From NCBI GenBank assembly GCA_903934325.1, contig CAIZNH010000005.1, forward strand, positions 18,431 to 82,430: a stretch of DNA of 64,000 nt, in the 5' to 3' direction. This stretch comes from an uncultured Alphaproteobacteria bacterium. Lineage in GTDB: Bacteria; Pseudomonadota; Alphaproteobacteria; Sphingomonadales; Sphingomonadaceae. Below the pieces are notes generated by a model. The model had not been told where the DNA came from. It was given only the letters and a program-made list of their open reading frames with translations, and did no database searches. How positions within the stretch are numbered: the stretch's first letter is position 1; each line of letters starts with the position of its first letter. Below are positions 1 to 9,584 of the stretch, piece after piece. Both the position numbers and the translations under genes were made by a program.

Positions 1-86
1 TCGCGGGTTCCTGCGGCCATGACAATTTGCCCGGGCAGGAACTTCAAGGCGGACGGATTGGGGGTGGTTTCGGTCTCGATGAACAT
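1..86 (-). CDS. Nfu/NifU-N family Fe-S scaffold protein (N-terminus only, cut by window edge)
   Basis: Reading leftward from an ATG at 86, the peptide begins MFIETETTPNPSALKFLPGQ, the conserved opening of the Nfu N-terminal domain of Fe-S cluster carrier proteins. Only 28 codons lie in the window, so the C-terminal NifU domain with its CxxC cluster site cannot be checked. The gene diverges from the M16 protease and shares about 100 bp of upstream DNA with it. Family assignment rests on the opening motif, which is distinctive. Confidence 0.8.
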   Translation of the reverse strand, partial: MFIETETTPNPSALKFLPGQIVMAAGTR

Positions 87-186
87 GGGGCCTATCTAGG
101 AGCGGCGGGGGCTCCCGACAAGCAGGCAATCCTTGCGTGAAACCATTCACTATCGCTTCACACTTCGCCGCCCTATATGTCGGCCC

Positions 187-3100
187 ATGACGTCGCTCTC
201 CCGCGCAGCCCGCGCTATCGCCCTTCTCATTGCTCCTGTCCTGATGGTCCAGCCCGTGCTGGCCCAACAGGCCGCCACGCAAACCGCGACGGCGCCCGCT
301 CCCGCGCCTGTTCCGGCGCCAAAGGCCCTGCAAACCGGCGGGGCGACCCCGTGGCTCTATCGCGGCTCGGACGTTCCGCCCGACGAGAAATGGCTGTTCG
401 GCGAGATGAAGAACGGGCTGCGCTATGCCGTGCGCAACAATGGTGTGCCGCCGCGCCAGATCTCGATCCGGGTGCGCGTCGATGCCGGTTCGCTGCACGA
501 GGAAGACGGCGAACAGGGCTACGCGCACCTGCTGGAACACCTGCTCTTCCGCGAGAGCAAGTATCTCGGGCAGGGCGAAGCGATTGCCGCATGGCAGCGC
601 CTTGGCGCGACCTTTGGCAGCGATGCCAATGCCGAGACCACGCCGACCCACACGGTCTACAAGCTCGACATTCCCGACATCAACCCGGCCAAGCTGTCGG
701 AGAGCTTCAAGCTGCTTTCGGGCATGGTGCGCGCGCCGGTGCTGAATGACGTGAATGTCGGCGCCGAACGCCCGATCGTGCTTGCCGAAAAGCGCGAGCG
801 CGGCGGTGCGGGCCTGCGCATGGCAGACCTGACGCGCCAGACCTTCTTTGCCGGTCAGCGCCTCTCCAGCCGCAATCCGATCGGCACGGACGAGACCTTG
901 AAGGCGGCGAGCGGCAAGGGTGTGAAGGCCTTCTACGATCGCTGGTATCGCCCCGAAAACACCACCATCATTGTGGCCGGCGACGCTGATCCGCAGCTGC
1001 TGGCAGGGCTGGTGGAGCAATGGTTCGGCGACTGGAAGGGCGCCGGCAAGCCCGGCGTTGCGCCTGCTTTCGGTGATCCGGTTGCTCCGGCCGGCGCGGT
1101 GGCGAGTGCCGGCATGCCTTCCCCGATCGGCGAGCTGGCCGTCGGCGTCGAGCCCGATCTGCCGCGCAGTCTCACCTTCGCGGTGATGCGTCCGTGGCGG
1201 CCCGTAACCGACACCGTCGTCTATAATGAAGGCCTGCTGCTCGATGCGATTGCCCAGGCGATCATCAACCGCCGCCTGGAATCGCGCGCGCGCGGCGGCG
1301 GCAGCTTCCTCTATGCGCAGGTCCAGCAGGACGATATCTCGCGCTCGACCGATGCCACCTTCGTCACCTTCGCGCCGCTCACCAGCGACTGGCAGGCAGC
1401 GCTGGCCGATGTGCGCAGCGTGATTGCGGACGCGCTGGTCAATCCGCCGACGCAGGAAGAGATCGACCGCGAGGCCTCCGAGTTCGACGTGGTCTTCGCC
1501 AACGAGGTCGAACAGGAAAGCGTCCAGTCGGGCTCGACCCTCGTCAACAATCTGGTCAACGCGGTCGACATCCGCGAGACTTTCGCTGCCCCGCAGGTGG
1601 TGCTCGATGTGTTCCGCGGCATGAAGCCGCGCCTGACGCCGGCCGAAGTGCTGGAGCGCACCAGAGGGCTGTTCGAAGGCACGGTGACGCGCTCGGTCTA
1701 TGTCACTCCGCAGGCAGGCGAGGCCGATGTCGCGGCGCTCAAGCTCGCGCTGGCGAGCGAGGCCAAGGTCGATGGCAGCGCGCGGCTGGCGGCGAACACC
1801 ATTTCCTTTGCCGATCTGCCAGCCCTTGGCGCGCCCGGCACGATTGCCGGGCAGAAGGCGCTAGGCGTGCTGGAAATCCAGCAGGTCGACTTTGCCAATG
1901 GTGTCAAGGCGCTGGTGTGGGCTAATGATGCCGAACCCGGCCGCGTGACGGTGCGGGTGCGCTTTGGCGCAGGCTACCGCGCCTTCGACAAGGACTCGGC
2001 GGTCTATGCCTCGCTCGGCGAGGCGGCGCTGGTCGGCTCGGGGCTGGGCGAGCTCGGCCAGAACGAGATCGACCGGCTGACCACGGGACGCAAGCTCGGC
2101 TTCGATTTTTCGATCGACGATGCAGTGTTCACGCTGACGGCGCAGACCCGTTCGGAGGATGTGGCCGATCAGCTCTATCTGTTTGCTGCAAAGCTCGGGA
2201 TGCCGCGCTGGGACGCTGATCCGGTTACCCGCGCCAAGGCGGCCTCGGAGCTCGCCTACAACACCTTCTCGACCAGCCCGGGCGGGGTGCTCAACCGCGA
2301 TCTCGAATATCTCGTGACGGCCAAGGACCCGCGCTTTGCCACGCCCGATCCGGCCGCGATCAAGGCGGCCACGCCCGAAGGTTTCCGCAAGGTGTGGGAA
2401 CCGCTGCTGAAGCAGGGGCCGATCGAGGTGCTGGTGTTCGGCGAGTTCGATGCCGCCAAGATCACCGAGCAGCTGCGCCTCACTTTCGGCGCTCTGCCAC
2501 CGCGCGCGCCGATCCCGGCCGATATCGCCGCCCGTGTGCCGGGCTTCGCGCCGACCGCCGACAAGCCCGCGATCCTGACCCATCGCGGCGATCCCAATCA
2601 GGCCGCCGCCGTGGTTGCCTGGCCGAGCGGGGGCGGGGTGGCGAGCTTGCGCGAAAGCCGCCAGCTCGAAATCCTCACCCAGCTGTTCAACAACCGTCTG
2701 CTTGATGCCCTGCGCGAACGCGCGGGTGCCTCCTATTCGCCGCAGGTCTTCTCCAAGTGGCCCGAAGATCTGGCAAGCGGCGGGCGCATCACCGCGCTGG
2801 CCCAGCTCGAACCCGAATTCGTGCCGGTGTTCTTTGCCGAGGCTGACCGGATCGCCAAGGACCTCGCCGTCAATCCGCCCACCGCCGACGAGCTGTCCCG
2901 CGTCACCGAGCCGCTGGCCCAGCTGATCCGCCGCGCTTCCACCGGCAACCAGTTCTGGCTCTACAACCTCGAAGGCGCGACGCAGGACCCGCAGCGCGTC
3001 GGATTGCTGCGCACGCTGCTGGCGGATTATTCGCAGACCAGCCCGCAGGTGATGCAGTTCCTCGCCGATCGCTACCTTGCCAAGGGCGTGCCCTTCCGGC

Positions 3101-3198
3101 TGGCGATCATCCCCGAAGGCCAGCAGCTCGCGAGCGCTCCGCCAGCGCCTGCTACCGCTCCCAAGGCAGCGGCCATACCGGCCATGACGGGGCGCTGA
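187..3198 (+). CDS. Periplasmic M16 (insulinase/pitrilysin-type) zinc metalloprotease
   Basis: The protein is about 1003 aa and starts with a Sec signal (MTSLSRAARAIALLIAP, then cleavage near VLAQQ). The ATG at 187 is preferred over an in-frame TTG at 133 because it places the signal at the N-terminus. The inverted zinc motif HLLEH gives H114, E117 and H118, and a conserved ERPIVLAEKRER follows about 75 residues later, where the third ligand lies in the family. A second, inactive M16 half covers roughly residues 540-900, so this is the long two-domain form. It probably degrades peptides in the periplasm. An Ala/Pro-rich linker follows the signal peptide. Substrate is unknown. Confidence 0.93.
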   Translation: MTSLSRAARAIALLIAPVLMVQPVLAQQAATQTATAPAPAPVPAPKALQTGGATPWLYRGSDVPPDEKWLFGEMKNGLRYAVRNNGVPPRQISIRVRVDAGSLHEEDGEQGYAHLLEHLLFRESKYLGQGEAIAAWQRLGATFGSDANAETTPTHTVYKLDIPDINPAKLSESFKLLSGMVRAPVLNDVNVGAERPIVLAEKRERGGAGLRMADLTRQTFFAGQRLSSRNPIGTDETLKAASGKGVKAFYDRWYRPENTTIIVAGDADPQLLAGLVEQWFGDWKGAGKPGVAPAFGDPVAPAGAVASAGMPSPIGELAVGVEPDLPRSLTFAVMRPWRPVTDTVVYNEGLLLDAIAQAIINRRLESRARGGGSFLYAQVQQDDISRSTDATFVTFAPLTSDWQAALADVRSVIADALVNPPTQEEIDREASEFDVVFANEVEQESVQSGSTLVNNLVNAVDIRETFAAPQVVLDVFRGMKPRLTPAEVLERTRGLFEGTVTRSVYVTPQAGEADVAALKLALASEAKVDGSARLAANTISFADLPALGAPGTIAGQKALGVLEIQQVDFANGVKALVWANDAEPGRVTVRVRFGAGYRAFDKDSAVYASLGEAALVGSGLGELGQNEIDRLTTGRKLGFDFSIDDAVFTLTAQTRSEDVADQLYLFAAKLGMPRWDADPVTRAKAASELAYNTFSTSPGGVLNRDLEYLVTAKDPRFATPDPAAIKAATPEGFRKVWEPLLKQGPIEVLVFGEFDAAKITEQLRLTFGALPPRAPIPADIAARVPGFAPTADKPAILTHRGDPNQAAAVVAWPSGGGVASLRESRQLEILTQLFNNRLLDALRERAGASYSPQVFSKWPEDLASGGRITALAQLEPEFVPVFFAEADRIAKDLAVNPPTADELSRVTEPLAQLIRRASTGNQFWLYNLEGATQDPQRVGLLRTLLADYSQTSPQVMQFLADRYLAKGVPFRLAIIPEGQQLASAPPAPATAPKAAAIPAMTGR

Positions 3199-3333
3199 TC
3201 GTACGGAGCAATCACGGAGCGCGGGAAATAAAGTTGTCGCGAAAGGCTTTGTCGCTTTACAAATGAAACGCGCCTCCTGTAGCGGGCGCCCCCGCGCGAT
3301 GTGAACGCGCGCCGAATAGAAAGAGTATTGCAC

Positions 3334-4719
3334 GTGCCCGAGACCTGGACCCCGGACAGCTGGAAGACCCGCGAAGCGCGGCACCTTCCGCATTACGAGG
3401 ACGCCGCCGAACTGGCTGAAGCGGAGACGACCCTGTCGTCCTATCCGCCGCTGGTGTTTGCGGGCGAGGCACGGGCGCTCAAGGCCGATCTGGCGCAGGT
3501 CGCGAGCGGCCACGGCTTCCTGTTGCAAGGCGGAGACTGCGCGGAGAGCTTTGCCGAGTTCCACCCCAACAACATCCGCGACACCTTCCGCGTGCTGCTC
3601 CAGATGGCGGTCGTCATGACCTTTGCCAGCAAGCGCCCCGTCGTGAAGGTCGGGCGCATGGCCGGCCAGTTCGCTAAGCCGCGCTCCTCGCCGACGGAAA
3701 CCATCGGCGATCTGACGCTGCCGAGCTATCTCGGCGACAATATCAACGGTATCGAGTTCGACCCCGTCAGCCGCCGCAATGATCCGGCCCGCATGGTGCG
3801 CGCCTATTCGCAGGCCGCCGCGACGCTCAATCTGCTGCGTGCTTTCGCGGGCGGGGGCTATGCCAACCTGCGGCAAGTCCACCAGTGGACGCTCGATTTC
3901 ATGGGCCGCACGCCGTGGACCGAGAAATTCGCGCAGATGGCCGACCGGATCGGCGAGGCATTGGATTTCATGGAGGCCTGCGGGATCGATCCCGGCACCG
4001 TGCCGCAATTGAAGGGCACGAGCTTCTACACCAGTCATGAAAGCCTGCTGCTGCCCTACGAACAGGCGCTCACCCGCCGCGATTCGCTCACGGGCGATTG
4101 GTACGCGACCTCGGCGCACATGCTGTGGATCGGGGATCGCACCCGCTTCCCGGGCTCGGCCCACATCGAATTCGCGCGCGGCATCGGCAATCCGCTGGGC
4201 ATGAAGTGCGGCCCTTCGCTCGAGCCCGATGCGCTGCTGCGCCTGCTCGACGAATTGAACCCGAACCGCGAGGCCGGGCGCTTGACCCTCATCAGCCGTT
4301 TCGGCCACGACAAGGTGGAAGACGGCCTGCCGCGCCTCGTGCGCGCGGTTGAGCGCGAGGGCCATCCGGTGGTGTGGTCTTGCGATCCGATGCACGGCAA
4401 TGTCGTGAAGTCCGACACCGGCTTCAAGACGCGCCCCTTCGACCGCATCCTGAGGGAGGTGAAGGGCTTCTTCGCGGTCCACCGCGCCGAAGGCTCGCAC
4501 CCGGGCGGAATCCATATCGAGATGACCGGGCAGGATGTGACCGAATGTGTCGGCGGGGCTGTCGCGATTACCGAGGAACGGCTGGGCGATCGCTATCACA
4601 CCCACTGCGATCCGCGCCTCAACGCCGAACAGTCGCTGGAACTGGCTTTCCTCGTTGCCGAAATGCTCAACGAGGCGGCGGGCGAGCGGAGCGACACGAT
4701 CAGCGCCGACGCGGCGTAA
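3334..4719 (+). CDS. Class II (plant-type) 3-deoxy-7-phosphoheptulonate synthase
   Basis: This enzyme condenses phosphoenolpyruvate and erythrose-4-phosphate to DAHP, the first step of the shikimate pathway. The N-terminal [10 protein letters not shown] and the metal-binding Cys in [14 protein letters not shown] (about residue 69) are hallmarks of the class II family. Other conserved blocks are [14 protein letters not shown] and DPMHGN. Its 461 aa is normal for the family. GTG at 3334 is chosen because AGAAAGAG ends 8 nt upstream; an in-frame GTG at 3301 lacks such a site. It lies 6 nt before egtB, suggesting co-transcription, although no direct pathway link to ergothioneine is evident. Confidence 0.95.
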   Translation: MPETWTPDSWKTREARHLPHYEDAAELAEAETTLSSYPPLVFAGEARALKADLAQVASGHGFLLQGGDCAESFAEFHPNNIRDTFRVLLQMAVVMTFASKRPVVKVGRMAGQFAKPRSSPTETIGDLTLPSYLGDNINGIEFDPVSRRNDPARMVRAYSQAAATLNLLRAFAGGGYANLRQVHQWTLDFMGRTPWTEKFAQMADRIGEALDFMEACGIDPGTVPQLKGTSFYTSHESLLLPYEQALTRRDSLTGDWYATSAHMLWIGDRTRFPGSAHIEFARGIGNPLGMKCGPSLEPDALLRLLDELNPNREAGRLTLISRFGHDKVEDGLPRLVRAVEREGHPVVWSCDPMHGNVVKSDTGFKTRPFDRILREVKGFFAVHRAEGSHPGGIHIEMTGQDVTECVGGAVAITEERLGDRYHTHCDPRLNAEQSLELAFLVAEMLNEAAGERSDTISADAA

Positions 4720-4725
4720 CCCCAT

Positions 4726-5937
4726 ATGGGGCGCGCCTCGCTCGCGGAGCAATATCGCGCCACCCGCGCCTTGAGCGAGGCGCTGGCCCGGCCGCTCAGC
4801 GATGCCGATGCCAGCATCCAGTCGATGGAGGATGCGAGCCCCGCCAAGTGGCACCTCGCGCATACGACATGGTTCTGGGAGACCTTCCTGCTTAGGGATC
4901 ATGCGGGCGGTTACCAGCTCCACAATCCCGATTGGCCGTTCCTGTTCAATTCCTATTACGAGGCCGAGGGCGCGCGGATCAGCCGCTTTGCTCGCGGGAT
5001 GCTTTCGCGTCCGGCTCTGGCCGAGGTGCTGGAATGGCGCGGAGGCGTCGATGCGGCCATGGCTCCGCTGCTCGATGATCCGGCGCTGGCGGGCCTGATC
5101 GCGCTGGGGATCGCGCATGAGCAGCAGCACATCGAATTGCTGCTGACCGACATCAAGCACGCCCTGTTCCAGAACCCGCTTGGCCCGGCGATGTGGGAGG
5201 GTGTCGCGTCCGCCGCCGCACAGCCTGCGCCGATGGGCTGGTACGAACATCCCAGCGGCATCGCGCTGATCGGGCATGAGGGCGAGGGGTTTGCCTTCGA
5301 TAACGAAGCTCCGCGCCACCGCGTTTTGCTTGAACCCTTCGCGCTGGCTGACAGGCTGGTGACCAATGGCGAATGGGAGGAGTTCATCGCCGATGGCGGC
5401 TATGCCGAGCCGCGCCTGTGGCTTGCCGATGGCTGGGGCTGGGTGCAGCGCGAGGGGGTCAGCGCGCCGCTCTACTGGCGCGAGGACATGCACTTCACCC
5501 ATCAGGGCTGGCAGCAGCGCGATGCGAACGCGCCTGTCACCCACATCTCCTTCTTCGAGGCCGATGCCTATGCCACTTGGGCCGGCGCGCGCCTGCCGAC
5601 CGAATTCGAATGGGAGGCGATCGCGGCAAGCCATGATCCGGCCGGCGGCAACCAGCTGGATGGGGCCGCGCCGCCGCTGCCTGTGGGTGGGGCGGGAGTT
5701 TTCGGCGATTGCTGGCAATTCACCCGCTCGGCCTATCTCCCGTACCCCGGCTTCCGCGTCGCCGAAGGGGCGGTGGGCGAATATAATGGCAAGTTCATGA
5801 GCGGGCAGGTGGTGCTGCGCGGCGCGAGCTGCGCGACGGTGCGGGGACATTCGCGCAGCACCTATCGCAATTTCTTCTACCCCCACCAGCGCTGGCAGTT
5901 CACCGGCCTCAGGCTCGCGCGGGATGCGGTGCGGTGA
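4726..5937 (+). CDS. egtB: Ergothioneine biosynthesis sulfoxide synthase EgtB
   Basis: This non-haem iron enzyme joins a thiol donor to hercynine with O2 during ergothioneine synthesis. An N-terminal DinB-like domain supplies the iron ligands: WHLAHTTW (His46 likely) and HEQQHIELL (His131, His135). The C-terminal formylglycine-generating-enzyme-like fold ends with the family block RGASCATVRGHSRSTYRN followed by RWQFTGLRLA. The length, 403 aa, is typical. The stop overlaps the egtD GTG start (GTGA), indicating translational coupling. No egtA or egtC is nearby, so whether the donor is gamma-glutamylcysteine or cysteine cannot be decided here. OvoA is unlikely because the methyltransferase is a separate gene. 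Confidence 0.92.
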   Translation: MGRASLAEQYRATRALSEALARPLSDADASIQSMEDASPAKWHLAHTTWFWETFLLRDHAGGYQLHNPDWPFLFNSYYEAEGARISRFARGMLSRPALAEVLEWRGGVDAAMAPLLDDPALAGLIALGIAHEQQHIELLLTDIKHALFQNPLGPAMWEGVASAAAQPAPMGWYEHPSGIALIGHEGEGFAFDNEAPRHRVLLEPFALADRLVTNGEWEEFIADGGYAEPRLWLADGWGWVQREGVSAPLYWREDMHFTHQGWQQRDANAPVTHISFFEADAYATWAGARLPTEFEWEAIAASHDPAGGNQLDGAAPPLPVGGAGVFGDCWQFTRSAYLPYPGFRVAEGAVGEYNGKFMSGQVVLRGASCATVRGHSRSTYRNFFYPHQRWQFTGLRLARDAVR

Positions 5938-6905
5938 CGGCGCTGGCTGTGCGAGACGAGGCCGGAGCCGACCCTGCCTTCCGCGCCGATGTGTTGATCG
6001 GGCTGGCCGAGCCGCAGAAGGCGGTGCCTGCGCGCTGGTTCTACGATGATGCCGGATCGCGCCTGTTCGAGGACATCACGCGCCTTCCCGAATATTATCC
6101 CACCCGGGCCGAGACCGAAATCCTGAGGGCGCGGGGCGGAGAATTCGCCGCTCTGATCGGGCCGGGACGGGCGGTGGTGGAGTTCGGCTCGGGCTCTTCG
6201 CTCAAGACACCGCTGCTGCTCTCGGCCATAGCGCCTTCGGCCTATGTCCCGCTCGACATTTCCGGCGATTTCCTGCGCGCTGCGGCGAGCGATCTGGCGG
6301 CCAAGTTTCCCGGCCTGCCGGTCTATCCGGTCGAGGCCGATTTCATGCGCGAGGTTGCCTTGCCGCGCGAGGTGGAGGGGCTGCCCAAGCTCGGGTTCTT
6401 CCCCGGCTCGACCATCGGCAATATGGTGCCCGCCACCGCCACCGATCTGCTGCGTTCGATGCGCGAGACGCTTGGCCTCGGCGCGCTGCTGCTGATTGGC
6501 ATGGATCTGGTCAAGGACCCCGCCACGCTGATCGCTGCCTATAACGATGCTGCCGGCGTCACGGCCGCCTTCAACCGCAATCTCCTCCACCGCATCAACC
6601 GCGAGCTTGGCGGCGATATTCCGGTCCAACGCTTCGCCCACGAAGCGCGCTGGAATGATGACTATGCGCGCATCGAGATGCATCTTGTGGCTGATGGCGA
6701 GCTTTCCTTCAGCGTCAGCGGTCGCCGTTTCACGATGCGGGCAGGCGAGACGATCCACACCGAGAACAGCCACAAGTTCACCCGCCGCACATCCAACATG
6801 CTGTTGCAAGCGGGCGGGTGGGAGCCGCGTGCGCGCTGGACCGACGAGGCAGGGCAGTTTGCGCTGATCCTCGCCGAAGCCGCCCCGCCGCGCTCTGCCC
6901 CCTGA
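5934..6905 (+). CDS. egtD: L-histidine N-alpha-methyltransferase EgtD
   Basis: It trimethylates histidine to hercynine using SAM, supplying the substrate of EgtB. The sequence carries the EgtD signature ARWFYDDAGSRLFEDIT near the start, the SAM loop VVEFGSGSSLKT, FFPGSTIGN in the middle, and IHTENSHKFT toward the C-terminus. The length of 323 aa matches the family. The GTG start at 5934 overlaps the egtB stop by 4 nt. Placement directly behind egtB gives the core two-gene ergothioneine operon. Confidence 0.95.
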   Translation: MTALAVRDEAGADPAFRADVLIGLAEPQKAVPARWFYDDAGSRLFEDITRLPEYYPTRAETEILRARGGEFAALIGPGRAVVEFGSGSSLKTPLLLSAIAPSAYVPLDISGDFLRAAASDLAAKFPGLPVYPVEADFMREVALPREVEGLPKLGFFPGSTIGNMVPATATDLLRSMRETLGLGALLLIGMDLVKDPATLIAAYNDAAGVTAAFNRNLLHRINRELGGDIPVQRFAHEARWNDDYARIEMHLVADGELSFSVSGRRFTMRAGETIHTENSHKFTRRTSNMLLQAGGWEPRARWTDEAGQFALILAEAAPPRSAP

Positions 6906-6936
6906 AACCTCCCGCTCGCCCGAGCGTTGGCGCGGG

Positions 6937-7905
6937 ATGGACGGAAACAAGAGCGATATTCTCGTGATCGGCGCGGGGCTGGCGGGGCTCGCCTGCGCGC
7001 GCGAACTGGCAGCGACAGGCGCAAGCGTCATCGTGCTCGACAAGGGGCGTGGCCCCGGCGGGCGCATGGCCGCGCGGCGGGTGGAGATTGCGGGCGAGAC
7101 AGTGAGTTTCGATCACGGCGCGCAATACTTCACCGCGCGCGATCCGGCCTTCATCGCGGCGGTCGAAAGCTGGGCGGCAGCAGGCGTTGCTGCGCGCTGG
7201 CCTGCGGCCGGGGTGGACGCATGGGTCGGCGTTCCCGGCATGAATGCGCCGATCCGTGAGCTCGCCCGCTCGCTCGACGTGCGCTGGGGCGTGCGGGCCG
7301 AGCGGATGGTGCGAGGGGACGCGGGCTGGCATGTCGAGACTGATGCAGGTGCCTTCACTGCCGCACGCATCATGGTCGCGGTGCCTGCCGAACAGGCCGC
7401 CGTGCTGCTTGCCGATGCCGCGCCCGAATTGTCAGCGCTGGCCGCGAGCGTCACCTCGGTCCCGTGCTGGGCGGTGATGGCGAGCTTTGCCGCGCCGCTT
7501 GGCGGGCCCGATACCTTCCGTTCCGACACGGCGCCGGTCAGCTGGGCGGCGCGCAATTCGGCCAAGCCCGGACGCGCCGCGCCGGAAGCCTGGGTGATCC
7601 ACGCCAGCGCCCAGCGTAGCCGCGAGTTGGTCGATCATCCAAAGGAGGCGGTCGCCACTCTCCTGCTCGCCGATTTCTTCTCGGCGATCGGGATTGCGCC
7701 AGCCTCGCCCACGCACCTTGATGCGCATCGCTGGCTCTATGCCCTGCCGCAGGCCGTGGGCGGCGAGGGCGCTCGCTATGATGCAGGCCTCGGCCTAGGC
7801 ATCGCGGGCGACTGGCTGCACAGCCCGCGTGTCGAAGGGGCCTTCCTCTCGGGCAGGGCCTTGGCGGCGCTGGCGCGTCAGGCGGCCATCGGCGCGGGGC
7901 AATAG
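6937..7905 (+). CDS. FAD/NAD(P)-dependent amine-oxidase-like oxidoreductase (renalase-like)
   Basis: A Rossmann dinucleotide motif opens the protein (ILVIGAGLAGLACARELA), followed by LDKGRGPGGRMAARR, typical of the renalase and bacterial FAD amine oxidoreductase group. A C-terminal FAD-contact segment (GLGIAGDWLHSPRVEGAFLSG) closes it. Length is 322 aa. It sits 31 nt after egtD on the same strand and may be in the same operon, but a role in ergothioneine metabolism is only a guess. Its 3' end overlaps the convergent halogenase-like gene by 28 bp. The physiological substrate is unknown. Confidence 0.82.
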   Translation: MDGNKSDILVIGAGLAGLACARELAATGASVIVLDKGRGPGGRMAARRVEIAGETVSFDHGAQYFTARDPAFIAAVESWAAAGVAARWPAAGVDAWVGVPGMNAPIRELARSLDVRWGVRAERMVRGDAGWHVETDAGAFTAARIMVAVPAEQAAVLLADAAPELSALAASVTSVPCWAVMASFAAPLGGPDTFRSDTAPVSWAARNSAKPGRAAPEAWVIHASAQRSRELVDHPKEAVATLLLADFFSAIGIAPASPTHLDAHRWLYALPQAVGGEGARYDAGLGLGIAGDWLHSPRVEGAFLSGRALAALARQAAIGAGQ

Positions 7906-9389
7906 CGCGCCAGATAGTCGCCATGCCCCGGCATGTGCTGGACGAGGTAGCGGATCGACTTTTCCATCTCGTCGATCTCGCCGCGCGTCTTGGCCGTGTC
8001 GAGCGCGTCGGCCATGGCGTTATGCCCGCCCATCGCGATCCCTTGTCCCATCATGACCGCGGCCCAGCTGGTCTCGGTGAACAGCTCGTCCTCCTCGCGG
8101 AAGATCTGGCCGTTGGCCCTGAAGATCTCCACCTTCTCGGTCAGGCTGTCGGGCACCGGCATGGTGCGCACATAGTTCCAGAACTCGGAATCGGTCCGGC
8201 TGGTGGCGTTGTAATGCAGGATCAGGAAATCGCGGATGCGGGCATATTCGCGGCCCGTCAGGCGGTTGAAGGCATCCTCCTGCGCCTGCGTCACGCCGTC
8301 GAGCGACAGCAGCGAGAGCAGCTTGTCGATCCCGGTGTTGATGAGGTGGATCGAGGTCGATTCGAGCGGCTCCATGAAGCCCGCAGCCAGACCCAGCGCG
8401 ACCACGTTTTTGTTCCAGAACTTCTTGCGCCGTCCGGTCACGAAACGCAGCCAGTTGGGCTCGGCCTGCGGCTTGCCGGCAATATTGCCGAGCAGGATAT
8501 CGAGCGCCTGTTGGTCCTCCATGAAGCTTGAGCAATAGACATGGCCATTGCCGTTGCGGTGCTGGAGCGGCACTTGCCACTGCCACCCGGCACTATGCGC
8601 AGTGGCGCGGGTGAAGGGCGGGGGCGGGCTGCCGTCCTCGCGCTGGCAGGGCAAGGCGACCGCGCGGTTGCAGGGCAGGTAATTGCTCCAGTCGTCATAG
8701 CCGGTCCCCAGCGCCTGTTCGATCAACAGGCCGCGGAAGCCCGAGCAATCGATGAACAGATCGCCCTTGAATTCGCGCCCGTCGTCGAGCGTCACACCGG
8801 TGACAAAGCCGCTTTCCGCGTCGAGCGCGACATCGGTGACCTTGCCTTCCTGACGCACCACGCCGCGGGTCTCGGCATAGCGGCGCAGATAGGCGGCATA
8901 GCGTCCCGCATCGAGGTGATAGGCGTAATTGACCGGCGGCAGATCGTCGCGCTTGTAATCTTCGGTGCGCGCGAACTTGCCAAAATAGGCGGCCATGGTC
9001 TCAAGATTGAAGACCTGGATCGGACGCTTGTCGCCCGCTTCGGCCATCCGGTGCCACACGTGGTGGAAGCTGATCCCGCCCATCACATAGCCATAGGCGC
9101 CGAAGGGGTGGATGTAGCTGTCGCCGAGCTTGCCCCAGTTTTCGAACTGGATGCCGAGCTTGAAGGTGCCGCCGACCTCGGCCAGCATCTCGCGCTCGTC
9201 GATCCCGAGCAGCTGGTTGAAGCCGATGAAGGGCGGAATCGTCGCCTCGCCCACGCCGACCGTGCCGATGGCTTCGGATTCGATCAGTGTGATTTCCACA
9301 GGCCGTCCGCTCTTGATGCGCGAAAGGGCCGCGGCTGCCATCCATCCGGCCGTTCCCCCGCCGACGATGATTATATTTTGAATTGCCAT
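7878..9389 (-). CDS. Flavin-dependent tryptophan-halogenase family protein in a glucan-utilisation locus
   Basis: The 503-aa protein has the FAD motif GGGTAGWMAAA at the N-terminus and GVGEATIPPF. It keeps Lys77 (GGTFKLGIQFENW), the position that binds hypohalite in PrnA-like enzymes. The halogenase tunnel motif appears as WQWQVPL (about 270-274), and FMEPLESTSIH contains the catalytic Glu (E343) and halide-binding region. ATG at 9389 is used because CCGAGGAAAAC precedes it; an upstream in-frame start at 9428 has weaker context. It diverges from the TonB receptor, a common arrangement in sphingomonads and Caulobacter. Free tryptophan is not necessarily its substrate; related PUL-linked enzymes act on indoles in vitro. 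Confidence 0.88.
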   Translation of the reverse strand: MAIQNIIIVGGGTAGWMAAAALSRIKSGRPVEITLIESEAIGTVGVGEATIPPFIGFNQLLGIDEREMLAEVGGTFKLGIQFENWGKLGDSYIHPFGAYGYVMGGISFHHVWHRMAEAGDKRPIQVFNLETMAAYFGKFARTEDYKRDDLPPVNYAYHLDAGRYAAYLRRYAETRGVVRQEGKVTDVALDAESGFVTGVTLDDGREFKGDLFIDCSGFRGLLIEQALGTGYDDWSNYLPCNRAVALPCQREDGSPPPPFTRATAHSAGWQWQVPLQHRNGNGHVYCSSFMEDQQALDILLGNIAGKPQAEPNWLRFVTGRRKKFWNKNVVALGLAAGFMEPLESTSIHLINTGIDKLLSLLSLDGVTQAQEDAFNRLTGREYARIRDFLILHYNATSRTDSEFWNYVRTMPVPDSLTEKVEIFRANGQIFREEDELFTETSWAAVMMGQGIAMGGHNAMADALDTAKTRGEIDEMEKSIRYLVQHMPGHGDYLARYCPAPMAA

Positions 9390-9491
9390 GTTTTCCTCGG
9401 TCCCAACCGGCCCTGCTTGCGCCGTCATTGCGGGGATTCTGCGCCCCGCGAAGTGTTGCCAGAATGCAATATGTCGCGCGGATTACAAGTC

Positions 9492-9507
9492 TTGAGAACG
9501 CTAACAA
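9492..9507. promoter_or_regulatory. Probable LacI-family operator in the halogenase/receptor intergenic region
   Basis: TTGAGAACGCTAACAA is a near-palindrome centred on CG, as expected of a LacI-family site. It matches the reverse complement of the site at 16223-16238 at 14 of 16 positions. Lying between two divergent genes of the locus, it could control both. Confidence 0.65.
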
Positions 9508-9584
9508 TCTGCGCTACAACCCGTAAGGCAAGCACCCGTAGCAGGCACGAATCTGTCGCGGGGCATGGGGAGGTTTGACACATC

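Noticed and set aside
1861..5886. Very long open frame on the minus strand (about 1340 codons)
   Set aside because: It lies antisense to the M16, DAHP synthase and egtB genes, and its translation is low-complexity with no recognisable domain. Such frames are common in GC-rich DNA opposite real genes.
7878..9389. Halogenated natural-product gene cluster
   Set aside because: No NRPS, PKS, prenyltransferase or flavin reductase is close. The context is glucan utilisation.
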